A DNA stretch of 64,000 nt from Glutamicibacter sp. B1 (GTDB lineage: Bacteria; Actinomycetota; Actinomycetes; Actinomycetales; Micrococcaceae), in contig NZ_CP125942.1 in assembly GCF_039602135.1 (NCBI RefSeq), positions 1,426,001-1,490,000 of the forward strand, given 5' to 3'. Both the position numbers and the translations under genes were made by a program. Each line of letters opens with the position of its first letter. The first letter of the stretch is position 1. The notes under the pieces were generated by a model. That model saw nothing but the letters and a program-made list of their open reading frames with translations. It was not told where the DNA came from and did not search any database. Positions 16,671-28,589 of the stretch are shown here, piece by piece.

Positions 16671-16701
16671 GACGCTGTCGCACTAAGCGAACAGAACATC
16701 G
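16637..16701 (+). promoter_or_regulatory. Attenuator pairing between leader codons and a downstream segment
   Basis: CGATGTTCT (16637-16645), within the leader codons just before and at the Val-Leu stretch, is perfectly complementary to AGAACATCG (16693-16701). A ribosome stalled at the branched-chain codons would cover the first segment and free the second, changing which hairpin forms before the terminator at 16713. This is the layout of a transcription attenuator; the exact antiterminator pairing was not worked out. Confidence 0.65.
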
Positions 16702-16712
16702 GTAACGCGCAA

Positions 16713-16752
16713 GCCCCCTTTCGTCATCAGTGACGGCCGCGGGGCGTTTTTT
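16713..16752 (+). terminator. Attenuator terminator before ilvB
   Basis: GCCCC (16713-16717) pairs with GGGGC (16741-16745), with an inner CGTCA/TGACG stem, followed by six T to 16752. An intrinsic terminator placed between leader peptide and ilvB, as expected for attenuation. Confidence 0.8.
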
Positions 16753-16789
16753 ATGCGCAAACGAAGAGATAGAAATGGAAAGGATCCCG

Positions 16790-18673
16790 ATGAGCAACTC
16801 AACACCCGCCAATCCGGCGTCGGTTGCGAAGTCAATCAATCGATCTAAGGATGCCGCCGCCGCTGTCTCTTCCGTTGTGGAAGCTTCGAACCCGGTACAG
16901 GGTCCGAATAATATCGTTGCTCCCACACAGATGACGGGCTCACAAGCCATCGTCCGCTCGCTGGAAGAACTAGGCGTCAAAGACGTCTTCGGATTACCAG
17001 GTGGGGCCATCCTTCCCACCTATGATCCACTGATGGATTCGACCAAGATCAACCACGTCTTGGTCCGCCACGAACAGGGTGCAGGCCACGCCGCACAGGG
17101 TTTCGCCATGGTGAGCGGGGAGGTTGGCGTGTGCATCGCCACCTCCGGACCAGGCGCAACCAACCTCGTCACCGCACTGGCCGATGCCAATATGGACTCG
17201 GTACCAATGGTGGCAATCACCGGTCAGGTCAATAGCGCTTTCATTGGCTCTGACGCATTCCAGGAAGCAGACATTGTCGGCATCACGATGCCGATCACCA
17301 AGCACGCTTTCTTGGTCACCAACGCTGAAGACATTCCCAAGACTCTGGCCAGTGCCTTCTACCTCGCCCAGACCGGTCGTCCCGGTCCGGTCCTGGTGGA
17401 TATCACCAAGGATGCCCAGACCTCGGATATGACCTTCTCCTGGCCGCCCAAGGTAGACCTTCCCGGCTACCGCGTAGTGACCCGAGGACACAACAAGCAG
17501 CTTCGTGAAGCAGCCAAGCTGATCGCAGGGGCCATCCGTCCCGTGCTCTACGTTGGTGGTGGCGTCATCAAAGCCAACGCCCACGAAGAGCTCAAGGAGT
17601 TTGCGGAATACATTAACGCGCCAGTGGTCACCACCCTGACCGCCCGCGGTGCCTTCCCAGATTCGCACGAACAGCACGTTGGTATGCCAGGCATGCACGG
17701 TGCCGTCTCCGCAGTGACCGCACTGCAGCAGTCGGACCTGCTGATCACCCTCGGCGCCCGCTTTGATGACCGAGTCACCGGTGTGCTCTCCTCCTTCGCC
17801 CCTAATGCGAAGGTGATTCACGCTGACATTGACCCGGCAGAGATCTCCAAGAACCGTGTGGCCGATGTGCCAATCGTGGGTTCGCTGGAAGAAATCATCC
17901 CGCAGCTCCAGGAAGCCTGCGCAACCCGCTTTGAGAACGAACCACAGCAGGATCTTTCCAGCTGGTGGGGTCTGCTCAAGCGCCTGCGTGAGACCTACCC
18001 GATCGGTTACACCGAAACTCAGGACGGCCTCTCGGCGCCACAGCACGTGATCCAGCGCATCGGTGAACTCACCGGTCCTGAAGGCGTCTATGTTGCCGGC
18101 GTGGGTCAGCACCAGATGTGGGCTGCCCAGTTCGTCAAGTACGAGCGTCCGCGCTCATGGCTGAACTCGGCCGGCCTGGGCACGATGGGCTACTCGGTAC
18201 CCGCCGCCATGGGTGCCAAGGTCGCCCAACCAGACCGCGTGGTCTGGGCCATTGATGGGGATGGTTGCTTCCAGATGACCAACCAAGAGTTGGCTACCTG
18301 CGTGATCAACAATATTCCGATCAAGGTCGCGGTCATCAACAACTCCTCGCTGGGGATGGTCCGCCAGTGGCAGACCCTGTTCTACGATTCCCGTTACTCC
18401 AACACGGATCTGAACACCGGACACGGCACCGCACGAGTTCCTGACTTTGTGAAGCTAGCCGACGCCTACGGCTGTGTAGGTCTGCGCTGTGAACGCGACG
18501 AAGACATTGATGCGACCATCCAGAAGGCCTTGGAAATCAATGACCGTCCGGTCGTGATCGACTTTGTCGTTTCGGCAGATTCGATGGTGTGGCCAATGGT
18601 TCCATCGGGCGTGAGCAACGATCAGATTCAGATTGCCCGTGGCATGACCCCAGAATGGGAAGAAGAGGACTAG
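16790..18673 (+). CDS. ilvB: Acetolactate synthase large (catalytic) subunit
   Basis: 627 residues from the ATG at 16790 (MSNSTPANP), chosen because AAAGGA lies 5 nt before it; an ATG at 16775 and one at 16730 inside the attenuator are less likely. ThDP-dependent enzyme: the catalytic Glu is in [15 protein letters not shown], the ThDP/Mg site is [19 protein letters not shown], and an FAD-binding middle domain lies between. It joins two pyruvates, or pyruvate and 2-ketobutyrate, as the first committed step to valine/leucine or isoleucine. About 60 residues precede the conserved core, as in related actinobacterial IlvB proteins. Followed after 3 bp by ilvN. Confidence 0.96.
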   Translation: MSNSTPANPASVAKSINRSKDAAAAVSSVVEASNPVQGPNNIVAPTQMTGSQAIVRSLEELGVKDVFGLPGGAILPTYDPLMDSTKINHVLVRHEQGAGHAAQGFAMVSGEVGVCIATSGPGATNLVTALADANMDSVPMVAITGQVNSAFIGSDAFQEADIVGITMPITKHAFLVTNAEDIPKTLASAFYLAQTGRPGPVLVDITKDAQTSDMTFSWPPKVDLPGYRVVTRGHNKQLREAAKLIAGAIRPVLYVGGGVIKANAHEELKEFAEYINAPVVTTLTARGAFPDSHEQHVGMPGMHGAVSAVTALQQSDLLITLGARFDDRVTGVLSSFAPNAKVIHADIDPAEISKNRVADVPIVGSLEEIIPQLQEACATRFENEPQQDLSSWWGLLKRLRETYPIGYTETQDGLSAPQHVIQRIGELTGPEGVYVAGVGQHQMWAAQFVKYERPRSWLNSAGLGTMGYSVPAAMGAKVAQPDRVVWAIDGDGCFQMTNQELATCVINNIPIKVAVINNSSLGMVRQWQTLFYDSRYSNTDLNTGHGTARVPDFVKLADAYGCVGLRCERDEDIDATIQKALEINDRPVVIDFVVSADSMVWPMVPSGVSNDQIQIARGMTPEWEEED

Positions 18674-18676
18674 AAC

Positions 18677-19195
18677 ATGGCAAAGCATACGCTGTCGGTA
18701 CTGGTTGAAGACGTACCCGGGGTACTGACCCGAGTAGCCAGCCTCTTCGCCCGCCGTGCCTTCAACATTCACTCGTTGGCCGTAGGCCCCACGGAAATTG
18801 ACGGCATTAGCCGCATGACCGTGGTAGTGGACGCCGAGGGAGATTCCCTCGAACAGGTGACCAAGCAGCTGAACAAGCTGATCAACGTCATCAAGATCGT
18901 CGAGCTGCTTCCGGAAACCTCGGTGCAGCGCGACCACATCATGATCAAGGTGCGCGCCGACGCGGCGACCCGCTTGCAGGTGACCCAGGCCGCGGAGCTC
19001 TTCCGTGCCTCAGTCATCGACGTGTCCACCGACTCGCTGGTGGTAGAAGCCACCGGCAACGCCGCAAAGATCGAAGCGCTACTGGCGGTACTGGAGCCTT
19101 TCGGCATTCGCGAAATCGTCCAGTCCGGCACCCTGGCGGTAGGCCGCGGCGCCAAGTCCATGAGCGATCGAGCATTGAAGACCTTGAGCGCCTAA
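18677..19195 (+). CDS. ilvN: Acetolactate synthase small (regulatory) subunit
   Basis: 172 residues. The N-terminal ACT domain begins HTLSVLVEDVPGVLTRVASL with the NIHSLAVGPTE block; a second ACT-like half ends in GIREIVQSGTLAVGRG. It activates IlvB and confers valine feedback inhibition. Starts 3 bp after ilvB, so equimolar co-translation is likely. Confidence 0.96.
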   Translation: MAKHTLSVLVEDVPGVLTRVASLFARRAFNIHSLAVGPTEIDGISRMTVVVDAEGDSLEQVTKQLNKLINVIKIVELLPETSVQRDHIMIKVRADAATRLQVTQAAELFRASVIDVSTDSLVVEATGNAAKIEALLAVLEPFGIREIVQSGTLAVGRGAKSMSDRALKTLSA

Positions 19196-19271
19196 GGGCA
19201 TTCAAGACTTCTACGGACACGAACTACAAATTTTAGATACTTGGCATCTAGCTTAGAAATTGAGCTAATAA

Positions 19272-20330
<1,059 letters not shown>

Positions 20331-20360
20331 GCTCGGCCACCACGCGTCGTAGCGTCTTAT

Positions 20361-20416
20361 AAATGGTTCGGTGCCCTTCCTCAGACAGGGGAAGGGCACC
20401 GAACCATTTTGCTTTT
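20361..20416 (+). terminator. Strong intrinsic terminator of the ilvBNC operon
   Basis: A perfect 20-bp stem, 20361-20380 with 20390-20409, loop of 9 nt, then T-rich sequence. One of the clearest terminators in the window. Confidence 0.9.
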
Positions 20417-20438
20417 AGTCTTTAGAAGATTGAACAAA

Positions 20439-20492
20439 ATGAAGCATGCCCGGTCTTTTCCATTTCACTGGAGAAGACCGGGCATGCTTCAT
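20439..20492 (-). terminator. Terminator of the secreted protein gene
   Basis: A long inverted repeat from ATGAAGCATGCCCGGTCTT (starts 20439) to AAGACCGGGCATGCTTCAT (ends 20492). On the minus strand it is followed by ATTTTGTT. It lies 40 bp after the stop of the minus-strand gene. Confidence 0.85.
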
Positions 20493-20531
20493 GCGGTATG
20501 GCGCGAGGGATACTGACTCGCTGTCTGGGGT

Positions 20532-21143
20532 TTAGCGCTTCGAAGCGCGGTAACCAGCCTTGCGAGCATCAGCTGCGGTTTTGAAGCACTCTTCTGGCTT
20601 GGTGCGGGAATAGAACTGACCACCAGGCACGTGGTACTTCCATTCACTCTTGCTACCGGTGCGGTTTCCCTTCACTGGGTAGCCCGATGGGCAGTTGTAG
20701 GACTTGCCATTCATCTTCACCGAACGCTTGGTTGAAGTTGAAGCCTTCTTCACCTGCAGGGTCTGAGTCTTGGAAACCGAAGAAGTCTTGCCCTTGTACT
20801 TGTACTTCACGGTGGTGGTGACTTTGTAAGTACCTGCTGCCAGCTTCACTGACTTCTTGTTCTTGGCAACCGTCTTCTTACCCTTGGTGACCTTCAGGAG
20901 AGCAGATTTGATCTGAACGTTCTTGACTTTGGAATAGCTAGGCTTGATCGTGGCCTTGGCATTGCCCTTGACGGTCTTGGTGCCGATGGTCTTGATAGTG
21001 ACCGGCACAGTCTTCTTAGCCGCGGCGACACTGATAGTTGGCGCAGCAGCTGGCTGCGGAGCAGCAGAAGCTACTGAAGCGCCCGAAAGAATGAGCGCGG
21101 CGCTGGCAAAAACAGCGAGTGCGCGCTGAATGAGTTTATTCAT
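20532..21143 (-). CDS. Secreted Lys-rich protein with C-terminal sunset domain
   Basis: 203 residues. A Sec signal peptide (MNKLIQRALAVFASAALILS to SVASAAPQ) is followed by a very basic Lys/Thr/Ser-rich beta-type region (about residues 45-135) resembling an Ig-like or wall-binding domain. The last 55 residues, with the Cys pair in SYNCPSGYPVKG and EECFKTAADARKAGYR, match the short 'sunset' domain at the end of many secreted actinobacterial and firmicute proteins. Its high positive charge suggests binding to anionic wall polymers. A GGGGAAAA stretch precedes the ATG. Function unknown; flanked by its own terminator. Confidence 0.8.
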   Translation of the reverse strand: MNKLIQRALAVFASAALILSGASVASAAPQPAAAPTISVAAAKKTVPVTIKTIGTKTVKGNAKATIKPSYSKVKNVQIKSALLKVTKGKKTVAKNKKSVKLAAGTYKVTTTVKYKYKGKTSSVSKTQTLQVKKASTSTKRSVKMNGKSYNCPSGYPVKGNRTGSKSEWKYHVPGGQFYSRTKPEECFKTAADARKAGYRASKR

Positions 21144-21415
21144 TTTTCCCCATGAAGGTCGATTGCGATTCGAGAACCTGAAAGTCCTCTCAGCGTATTC
21201 TAAGCTTTCATTCCTGAATCCGAAATCTGCGACTTAGTCTCCCAATTTTCTGGGGCTGATGTCCGAGGAATTGGATGTGAATATTACGCTGGTACCGCTC
21301 CCGTAGTGGGGGCCGATCTTTCACTTTTATTCAGGCCACGAAGTACTGAAAGGCCAGTGGGAGGGTATGCATCAGATTGGTAGGATGTAGCAAAAATCCG
21401 CGAATAGGAATCTGC

Positions 21416-22117
21416 ATGGACACTGATAGCAACTACGATGACTTTGCACTGGACTACGTGGCGGAAAACGAGTCCAGCCTCTTGAACGCATACTATGAAC
21501 GCCCAGCTATGTTGGAACTGGCCGGCGAGGTATCCGGCCGACGGATTCTCGATATCGGATGTGGCGCCGGGCCACTGACGGAACAATTACTACGTCGCGG
21601 TGCTCAGGTCTCAGGATTTGATGCCAGCACTGCAATGATTGACCTAGCGAGGGAACGCTTGGGAGCTCAAGCAGATCTCAAGGTCGCTCGACTCGGTGAA
21701 GAATTACCTTACCCAAACGACTCATTTGATGATGCCGTAGCATCGCTCGTATTCCACTATTTACCCGACTGGACTCTCGCCTTGTCTGAAGTTCGCAGGG
21801 TACTCAAACCTGGTGGGCGTTTGCTTCTCTCGGTGAATCATCCGATCCTCTATCCCTTTAATCACCCGGGAACCGACTACTTCAAACTCACCAAGTACAC
21901 CGATGACGTCACCCTTGGCGGAGAGCCCGCGCAATTAACCTACTGGCACCGGCCATTACATGAAACGATGACCGCATTACTAGAAAGCGGATTCACCATA
22001 GATCGCGTGTGGGAGCCTCCTTATGTGAAGGATGCTCCTCCTGAAGTTGTTCCCGAACAGCTTCGCGAACGCGACGCGTTCTTGAGCTTCTTGTTTTTCG
22101 CCTTGCACGCTCACTAG
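21416..22117 (+). CDS. Class I SAM-dependent methyltransferase
   Basis: 233 residues from the ATG at 21416, which follows AATAGGA; an upstream in-frame start at 21377 lacks support. Motif I is RILDIGCGAGPLTEQLLRRG near residues 42-61, with the acidic end of strand 2 in VSGFDAS and the motif after strand 4 in DDAVASLVFHYLPDW. It belongs to the UbiE/COQ5-like small-molecule methyltransferases. Substrate unknown. It is a single gene converging on rmlA; nothing nearby fixes a pathway. Confidence 0.85.
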   Translation: MDTDSNYDDFALDYVAENESSLLNAYYERPAMLELAGEVSGRRILDIGCGAGPLTEQLLRRGAQVSGFDASTAMIDLARERLGAQADLKVARLGEELPYPNDSFDDAVASLVFHYLPDWTLALSEVRRVLKPGGRLLLSVNHPILYPFNHPGTDYFKLTKYTDDVTLGGEPAQLTYWHRPLHETMTALLESGFTIDRVWEPPYVKDAPPEVVPEQLRERDAFLSFLFFALHAH

Positions 22118-22182
22118 TTAACTCGTTGCATAGAACTTCCCAAGCCCGTTAATTTGACCTAGGTCGCGCTGTCTTTTGACGC

Positions 22183-23091
22183 TCATTGAAGCGCAGAAGA
22201 CAGGTCTGAATGGTGAGGATCAAGGAATTTTTGCTCCGCGATTTGCCGCAGGTAGTCACCGTAGCCACTCTTGCCCAGACTCTCTGCGAGCCTACGGAGC
22301 TGGTCAACATCGATGAATCCTTGCCGCCACGCGACTTCTTCAGGTGCACCAACCTTCAACCCTTGACGCGACTCTACGGTACGAACGAAATTGGATGCAT
22401 CATTCAATGAATCAAAGGTTCCGGTATCCAACCACGCAGTGCCTCTGGCTAGTACGGTGACATTCAACTGACCTTCATCGAGATACAGCCGGTTGATATC
22501 AGTGATCTCCAATTCGCCACGGGCTGATGGCTGAAGCTTCGCGGCTTTCTCGACCACTGAATTATCGTAGAAATACAGGCCTGGAACTGCGTAGTGGCTC
22601 TTGGGATCCAGAGGTTTTTCTTCCAACGAAATGGCACGCCCAGAACTATTGAACTCCACGACACCATAGGCAGTGGGATCTTTGACCCAGTACCCGAAGA
22701 TAGTGGCCCCCGGTTGATTAGCGTAGTGGCGTAATTGGGTACCAAAGCCTGGACCGTAGAAGATATTGTCTCCCAGGACAAGAGCTACCGGCCCGTCGCC
22801 GATATGCGCAGAACCGATGATGAATGCCTGAGCTAGACCTTCGGGTTTTGGCTGGACAGCGTAAGTGAGCTGAATTCCAAATTGCGAACCGTCACCCAAG
22901 AGATTGCGAAACTGTGGTGCATCTTGTGGCGTCGTGATGATCAAGATGTCTCTGATACCCGCCAACATGAGAGTAGATAACGGATAGTAAATCATCGGCT
23001 TATCAAAGACCGGCACGAGCTGCTTCGAGATGCCGCGCGTGATCGGGTGCAGACGCGACCCGGTACCCCCAGCTAAAATTATCCCCTTCAT
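22183..23091 (-). CDS. rmlA: Glucose-1-phosphate thymidylyltransferase
   Basis: 302 residues. The nucleotidyltransferase signature [16 protein letters not shown] is at residues 3-18, then [20 protein letters not shown]. It makes dTDP-glucose from dTTP and glucose-1-phosphate, the first step to dTDP-L-rhamnose. Divergent from rmlB (105-bp gap), so the pair can share a control region. Length is normal for short-form RmlA. Confidence 0.95.
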   Translation of the reverse strand: MKGIILAGGTGSRLHPITRGISKQLVPVFDKPMIYYPLSTLMLAGIRDILIITTPQDAPQFRNLLGDGSQFGIQLTYAVQPKPEGLAQAFIIGSAHIGDGPVALVLGDNIFYGPGFGTQLRHYANQPGATIFGYWVKDPTAYGVVEFNSSGRAISLEEKPLDPKSHYAVPGLYFYDNSVVEKAAKLQPSARGELEITDINRLYLDEGQLNVTVLARGTAWLDTGTFDSLNDASNFVRTVESRQGLKVGAPEEVAWRQGFIDVDQLRRLAESLGKSGYGDYLRQIAEQKFLDPHHSDLSSALQ

Positions 23092-23171
23092 ACCCGTGAG
23101 CGTATCGATGCGTCAGCAAGTACCGTCAGCGTGGTCATACTCGAGAATTGCTAGGTTCCTACTGTGGCTGA

Positions 23172-24211
<1,040 letters not shown>

Positions 24212-24212
<1 letters not shown>

Positions 24213-25630
24213 TGGTCGAGGCAATGCAACTACGAGTGCAAGACACCGCAATCTCTGGACTGAAACTCGTGTCGATGCCCGTACATCGTGATACGCGGGG
24301 CTGGTTTAAAGAGAACTGGCAACGGGAGAAAATGGTGGCAGCTGGATTGCCGGACTTCCACCCGGTGCAAAACAATGTGGCATTCAACGAGCAACGTGGC
24401 ACCACCCGCGGTTTTCATGCAGAACCCTGGGACAAGTACATTTCGGTGCTGTCCGGAGAGATCTTCGGAGCATGGGTAGACGTACGTCCTGGCCCAGATT
24501 TCGGTGCGGTGTTTACCGCAAAGGTGAGCCAAGGAGAAGCCGTATTTGTTCCGCGCGGGGTGGCTAACGCGTACCAAACTCTGCGTGACGAGACGGTCTA
24601 TTCCTACCTCGTTACCGAGCATTGGTCTGAGGCATCATTGGGCCAGTACAGCTACGTCAACCTTGCTGACCCGCAGCTACAAATACCGTGGCCCATTGCC
24701 CTAGACGAGGCAGTCCTTTCTCAAGCCGACCGGGAGCATCCGCCGCTGGCATCGGCCAAACCGGTGCTTCCGAAAAAGATTGCGGTACTTGGAGCTACCG
24801 GACAGTTAGGTCGTGCCTTGGCACGTCTGGCTGACGATGATCAACGAATCTCCGTCTTATCCAGACAAGACGTTGATTTGTCGGATCCCGATTTCGCCCG
24901 AGACTTATTCTTCTCTGACTACAGTCATATCGTGAACGCCGCGGCGATGACCGCAGTTGACCGTGCCGAATCAGCTGAAGGTCGAAGAGAAGCATGGAAG
25001 GTGAATGCGACGGCGGTTCGTGAGCTGGCTAGACTTGCTCATCAGCATGGCGTGCAGTTGGTGCACGTGTCCACGGACTATGTGTTTGACGGGAGCTCGA
25101 CGGAAGTTGACGAGGATCATCCGCTGAGCCCAATCAGTGTTTATGGGCAGAGTAAAGCAGCCGGCGAGCAGGCGGTACTGGCCTTTGCAGAACATTATGT
25201 TGTTCGTACCAGCTGGGTTATTGGGCAGGGGAATAATTTCGTTTCCACCATGCGTCGGTTGGCACAGCAGGGGATTGCTCCTGAGGTCGTTGATGACCAA
25301 TTCGGTCGTTTGACCTTCGCCAGCGAGTTAGCTCGGTGCATCATGCATTTGATTGGATCAGCGAGTGCTCCCGGGATCTATCACATGCAGGGCATGAGCG
25401 AGCCCATGAGTTGGTATGACGTAGCGCGCCAGGTATTTTCCATGAGTGGATACGATCCAGATTCGGTTCAACCGGTGACGACCGAGCAGTACCAACGTGG
25501 TAAGCCGCTGATGGCGCCGAGGCCTGCAAATAGCACCTTCAACACAAATAAGTTGCGCGCTACCGGATTTATCGAGCAACCGTTTCAGGACCTGTTAAAA
25601 GAATTTCTGAGCGGAGTACCCGTGAGGTAA
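24212..25630 (+). CDS. rmlCD: Fused dTDP-4-dehydrorhamnose 3,5-epimerase / reductase
   Basis: 472 residues. The N-terminal half (to about 185) is RmlC: MPVHRDTRGWFKENW, RGTTRGFHAEPWDKY with the catalytic His region, and VPRGVANAYQTL. The C-terminal half (from about 188) is RmlD: KKIAVLGATGQLGRALARL, VSTDYVFDGSS and the YGQSKAAGE YxxxK pair. Together they turn dTDP-4-keto-6-deoxyglucose into dTDP-L-rhamnose. The fusion is known in actinobacteria such as Corynebacterium. A second in-frame ATG at 24224 is an alternative start. With rmlA/rmlB it supplies rhamnose for the surface polysaccharide locus downstream. Confidence 0.93.
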
Positions 25631-25938
25631 CAAATCCTCAGCGAGTAAAAATCGAGTATGCGACAAGTCGGTGAACAATTCCTATCCGTGGCCTTGACGA
25701 ACGATACCACTACGTCCGTTGGGTTGTGGAGTGACCAAGTCATGAGCGGTTGCCGGCTAACTGACAATTCTTGCGCAGTCGAGGAGCCGCGTTCAACGCG
25801 GAAGTCCACCGACTTCAAAAGTGATTGATCTTCATTTTATTTCTTTGAATCGGATGTAATCCACTCGGAATAGTCTTAGGATGAGTGATTACGCGGAAGG
25901 GTCAACTTAACCCAACCGCGAATGGGGGAAACGAACCG
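25631..25938. other. Intergenic region before the LuxR regulators
   Basis: About 300 bp without a gene. The right half is AT-rich and likely holds the promoter of the LuxR pair. TGGGGGAAA at 25923-25931 is the first of the G-rich ribosome-binding stretches seen again upstream of several genes in the polysaccharide locus. Confidence 0.4.
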
Positions 25939-25956
25939 ATGGGGCGGTTTGAATAA
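25939..25956 (+). CDS. Five-codon mini-ORF overlapping the first LuxR start
   Basis: ATG GGG CGG TTT GAA TAA encodes MGRFE; its stop shares a base with the ATG of the regulator (TAATG at 25954-25958). A TGGGGGAAA stretch lies about 9 nt upstream of the mini-ORF. If translated it would couple or limit initiation of the big regulator. Alternatively the G-rich stretch serves the 25956 start directly, though 25 nt is too far for that. Confidence 0.35.
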   Translation: MGRFE

Positions 25957-28589
25957 TGGAATATTTACGGTCATTAACACCCGTGGGCACTCGCACTGCT
26001 CAAAAATACTCGGGTGAAGTTACACAAGAGTCAAACTCGTTGCGGGTACCAATTCAGAACATCGCGCAGACACTTGCCGATCCACACCGGGCTGGAATCA
26101 TCATCTCAGGTCCTACCGGTAGTGGGCGGCGAGCTCTGCTTGAAGCGGCAGTAAGCCAGTTCAATGTTTCAACGCAACAATTTCGGCTGAACGGCAGCAA
26201 CTATGGCACAAAAGTGCCCTTGGGGGTGCTGTCGTTTGTCCTTGCACAACTCGAAGTGGGACCCAACCCGAGCAGGCATGAACTGATCCATGGACTCGGT
26301 CGCATTTTCAGTTCTCAGGGCGAGGCATCCATAGTGGTGCTCGGTTATCCGGAGCTCATTGACGAGCAATCAGCGTCACTGCTGGCCCAATTGGCGGCGA
26401 TGGGAAAGATTAAGATTGCGGTCATCTGCCAACGCGTTCAAGATCTCCCGGGGGACCTCTTTGCGCTGTACAGGTCCGGTCGAATCGCGCATGAATACGT
26501 TCAACGACTGGGAATCAACGAAACGCAGAAGATCCTAGAACATGAGCTGGGAAGCAGGGTTTCAAGTTACACCTCCGCAGCATTGTGCTACCTGACTGGC
26601 GGCAATCGCAATCTCTCGCTCAAGCTAATACAAATTTGGCGAGAAGAAGGACAACTGGTCCTACATAACGGAACCTGGACCTTGAACATCGAAACGATGG
26701 ACGCTGGCCCGTCGACGATCTCCTTGTATCAGTCGATGACCAGGAGACTTGATGCATCGGTGCGCGAGCTATTGCAGGCTTTGGCATTGTGCGGGCCGGT
26801 GCACCTCAAAGACATTCATCGCACGGGCATGACTCACCAACTAGATGAACTCCTGAATCACGGACTGGTCAGTTACCTCCCTGAATCTGACTCCAGCGTG
26901 GGGATACAGACTCCGCTGCTGGCTATCTTGGCCAGAGCAGATCATCTCGAAGGAAGAGCTGAAGAAACAACTCAATTATTAGCTCGGCTCCATGTCGATC
27001 CATATGCCAGTCAAGTGCATACCAGTGTTCTCGTGTCCAGGGATTTGGGCGATTACGCGTCGCTGGTTCGTGTCGCCGATGAATTTAAGGTCCATGGCTA
27101 CGAACCTTCCGGATGGTGCGCCGACTCACGAGCACGAATAGATATTGTCAAGATCCATTCCAGGACACTAGCCATGCTGGGGCGAGCGTTAGATGCCAGA
27201 GATGTCATCGTGCAAGCTAAAGAAGGATTGGCGCGGGCCATTGCACAAAGTGATTCCTCCGAGAATCTTGATCTTGCCTTCCAAGAAATAGCCTTACTGA
27301 GTCAGTCTGCAGCGCAGTTTAGTGCTGAGGGAAAAATTGAGCCGGAAGTCGTACTCGATGGGCAACGTCCGGTCACGTCCACTTACTGGATCAGTGAGTC
27401 ATTACACCTTCGCGCTTTGGCGCTACAAGCGGCGAGTTGGGCAGGGAAATCCCGACAAGACGACTCCTGGAAACTAGTGCGATACGTTGATGAGCAACTG
27501 CGTAGTATCGAGATGAATAGTTCGCGCAAGGCCGAACTTGATTCTAGCGATACTTCAGAAATTGAAGTACTGCTCTTACAAGCTGAAATGCTGGCTGGAC
27601 GTTGGAACTTAGCCGAAGTACGTGCCCAGCGACTATCTGAAGGCCAGTACGGCAATCCCATGCTCAGTACCTATGGCGTAATTGTCCGCGGAATTTTGAC
27701 AGGTCTGGGCAATGATCACGATTCAACCTTGCAACAACTAGAACCGTGCCTTCACCAGTTACAGGTTTCCGGGCATCGGATGTTCGAGCCAGTCATTGGA
27801 CAGGTCTTGGCCTATGCACTGGCTTGTTCAGGGCGGCGTCAAGAAGCGACCGAGATGATTGCGCTTCAAGAGCCAGTCAGCCCGGGGCATAAGCTTCCTT
27901 TAGGCTTTTACAGCTGGGCCAGTGAAATTTTTACGTCAATGGCCATTGCCGAACTCGGTTCACCGCAACAAGCGCTCTTACGTCTGAAGGCCTTTGTATC
28001 GCGCGCCCAAGAGTTTGACCAAGTCTTGCTCGAAGCGCTGACCCTTGCTTTTATTTTGAGGCTCGGGGACCGCGACGTGTTGCCACAACTCCTTAGTGCT
28101 GCACACCGTTGCAAAGGCCTGTTGGGGAGTATTTTGTTGATGCTTGCTGAAGCGGTGGAAACCAGGGATTCTGCGCAACTTGCCACGACTCTTCACCAGC
28201 TGATCATGACAGGAAACCTGCTTTTGGCTGCGTCGGCGCACAGTGAGTTCGAATCATTGTTAGAAGCCAAAGACCAACGCAGATTAGCCCGTATGGTCAA
28301 TAGCCTGCGGCGGGCAGCGGTTCTCGATGAGGCCATGGCAAGGGAACCTAACGTCATGGTCCAGGAGCCTCAACTGTCGTGGACTCGTTCCTTGACCAAG
28401 CGGGAAGCGCAAATAGCCAAAATGGCTATCGCCGGAAAAACTAATCTTGAGATTGCCAAATACAGCGGAGTGTCTATCCGTACGGTTGAAGGCCACTTGT
28501 ATCAGGTGTACTCGAAGCTACAGATCCGTAATCGGCAAGAACTCACGGCCTTGGATCGAAGCAGCCGGCGCACTGCGGGATTGCGATGA
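25956..28589 (+). CDS. Large ATP-binding LuxR-family regulator (LAL type), first of a pair
   Basis: 877 residues. An AAA/STAND-type ATPase domain near the N-terminus has a Walker A-like loop GPTGSGRRALLE (residue 52 on); its loop has Arg-Arg where Lys is usual, which may weaken nucleotide binding. A Walker B-like strand SIVVLGYPELIDE follows near residue 128. The middle 500 residues are helical and TPR-like. The C-terminus is a LuxR HTH from residue 813, LTKREAQIAKMAIAGKTNLE then VEGHLYQVYSKLQIRNR. LAL proteins activate secondary metabolism or polysaccharide genes; the polysaccharide locus downstream is the likely target. Stop overlaps the second regulator by 4 bp. Confidence 0.85.
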   Translation: MEYLRSLTPVGTRTAQKYSGEVTQESNSLRVPIQNIAQTLADPHRAGIIISGPTGSGRRALLEAAVSQFNVSTQQFRLNGSNYGTKVPLGVLSFVLAQLEVGPNPSRHELIHGLGRIFSSQGEASIVVLGYPELIDEQSASLLAQLAAMGKIKIAVICQRVQDLPGDLFALYRSGRIAHEYVQRLGINETQKILEHELGSRVSSYTSAALCYLTGGNRNLSLKLIQIWREEGQLVLHNGTWTLNIETMDAGPSTISLYQSMTRRLDASVRELLQALALCGPVHLKDIHRTGMTHQLDELLNHGLVSYLPESDSSVGIQTPLLAILARADHLEGRAEETTQLLARLHVDPYASQVHTSVLVSRDLGDYASLVRVADEFKVHGYEPSGWCADSRARIDIVKIHSRTLAMLGRALDARDVIVQAKEGLARAIAQSDSSENLDLAFQEIALLSQSAAQFSAEGKIEPEVVLDGQRPVTSTYWISESLHLRALALQAASWAGKSRQDDSWKLVRYVDEQLRSIEMNSSRKAELDSSDTSEIEVLLLQAEMLAGRWNLAEVRAQRLSEGQYGNPMLSTYGVIVRGILTGLGNDHDSTLQQLEPCLHQLQVSGHRMFEPVIGQVLAYALACSGRRQEATEMIALQEPVSPGHKLPLGFYSWASEIFTSMAIAELGSPQQALLRLKAFVSRAQEFDQVLLEALTLAFILRLGDRDVLPQLLSAAHRCKGLLGSILLMLAEAVETRDSAQLATTLHQLIMTGNLLLAASAHSEFESLLEAKDQRRLARMVNSLRRAAVLDEAMAREPNVMVQEPQLSWTRSLTKREAQIAKMAIAGKTNLEIAKYSGVSIRTVEGHLYQVYSKLQIRNRQELTALDRSSRRTAGLR

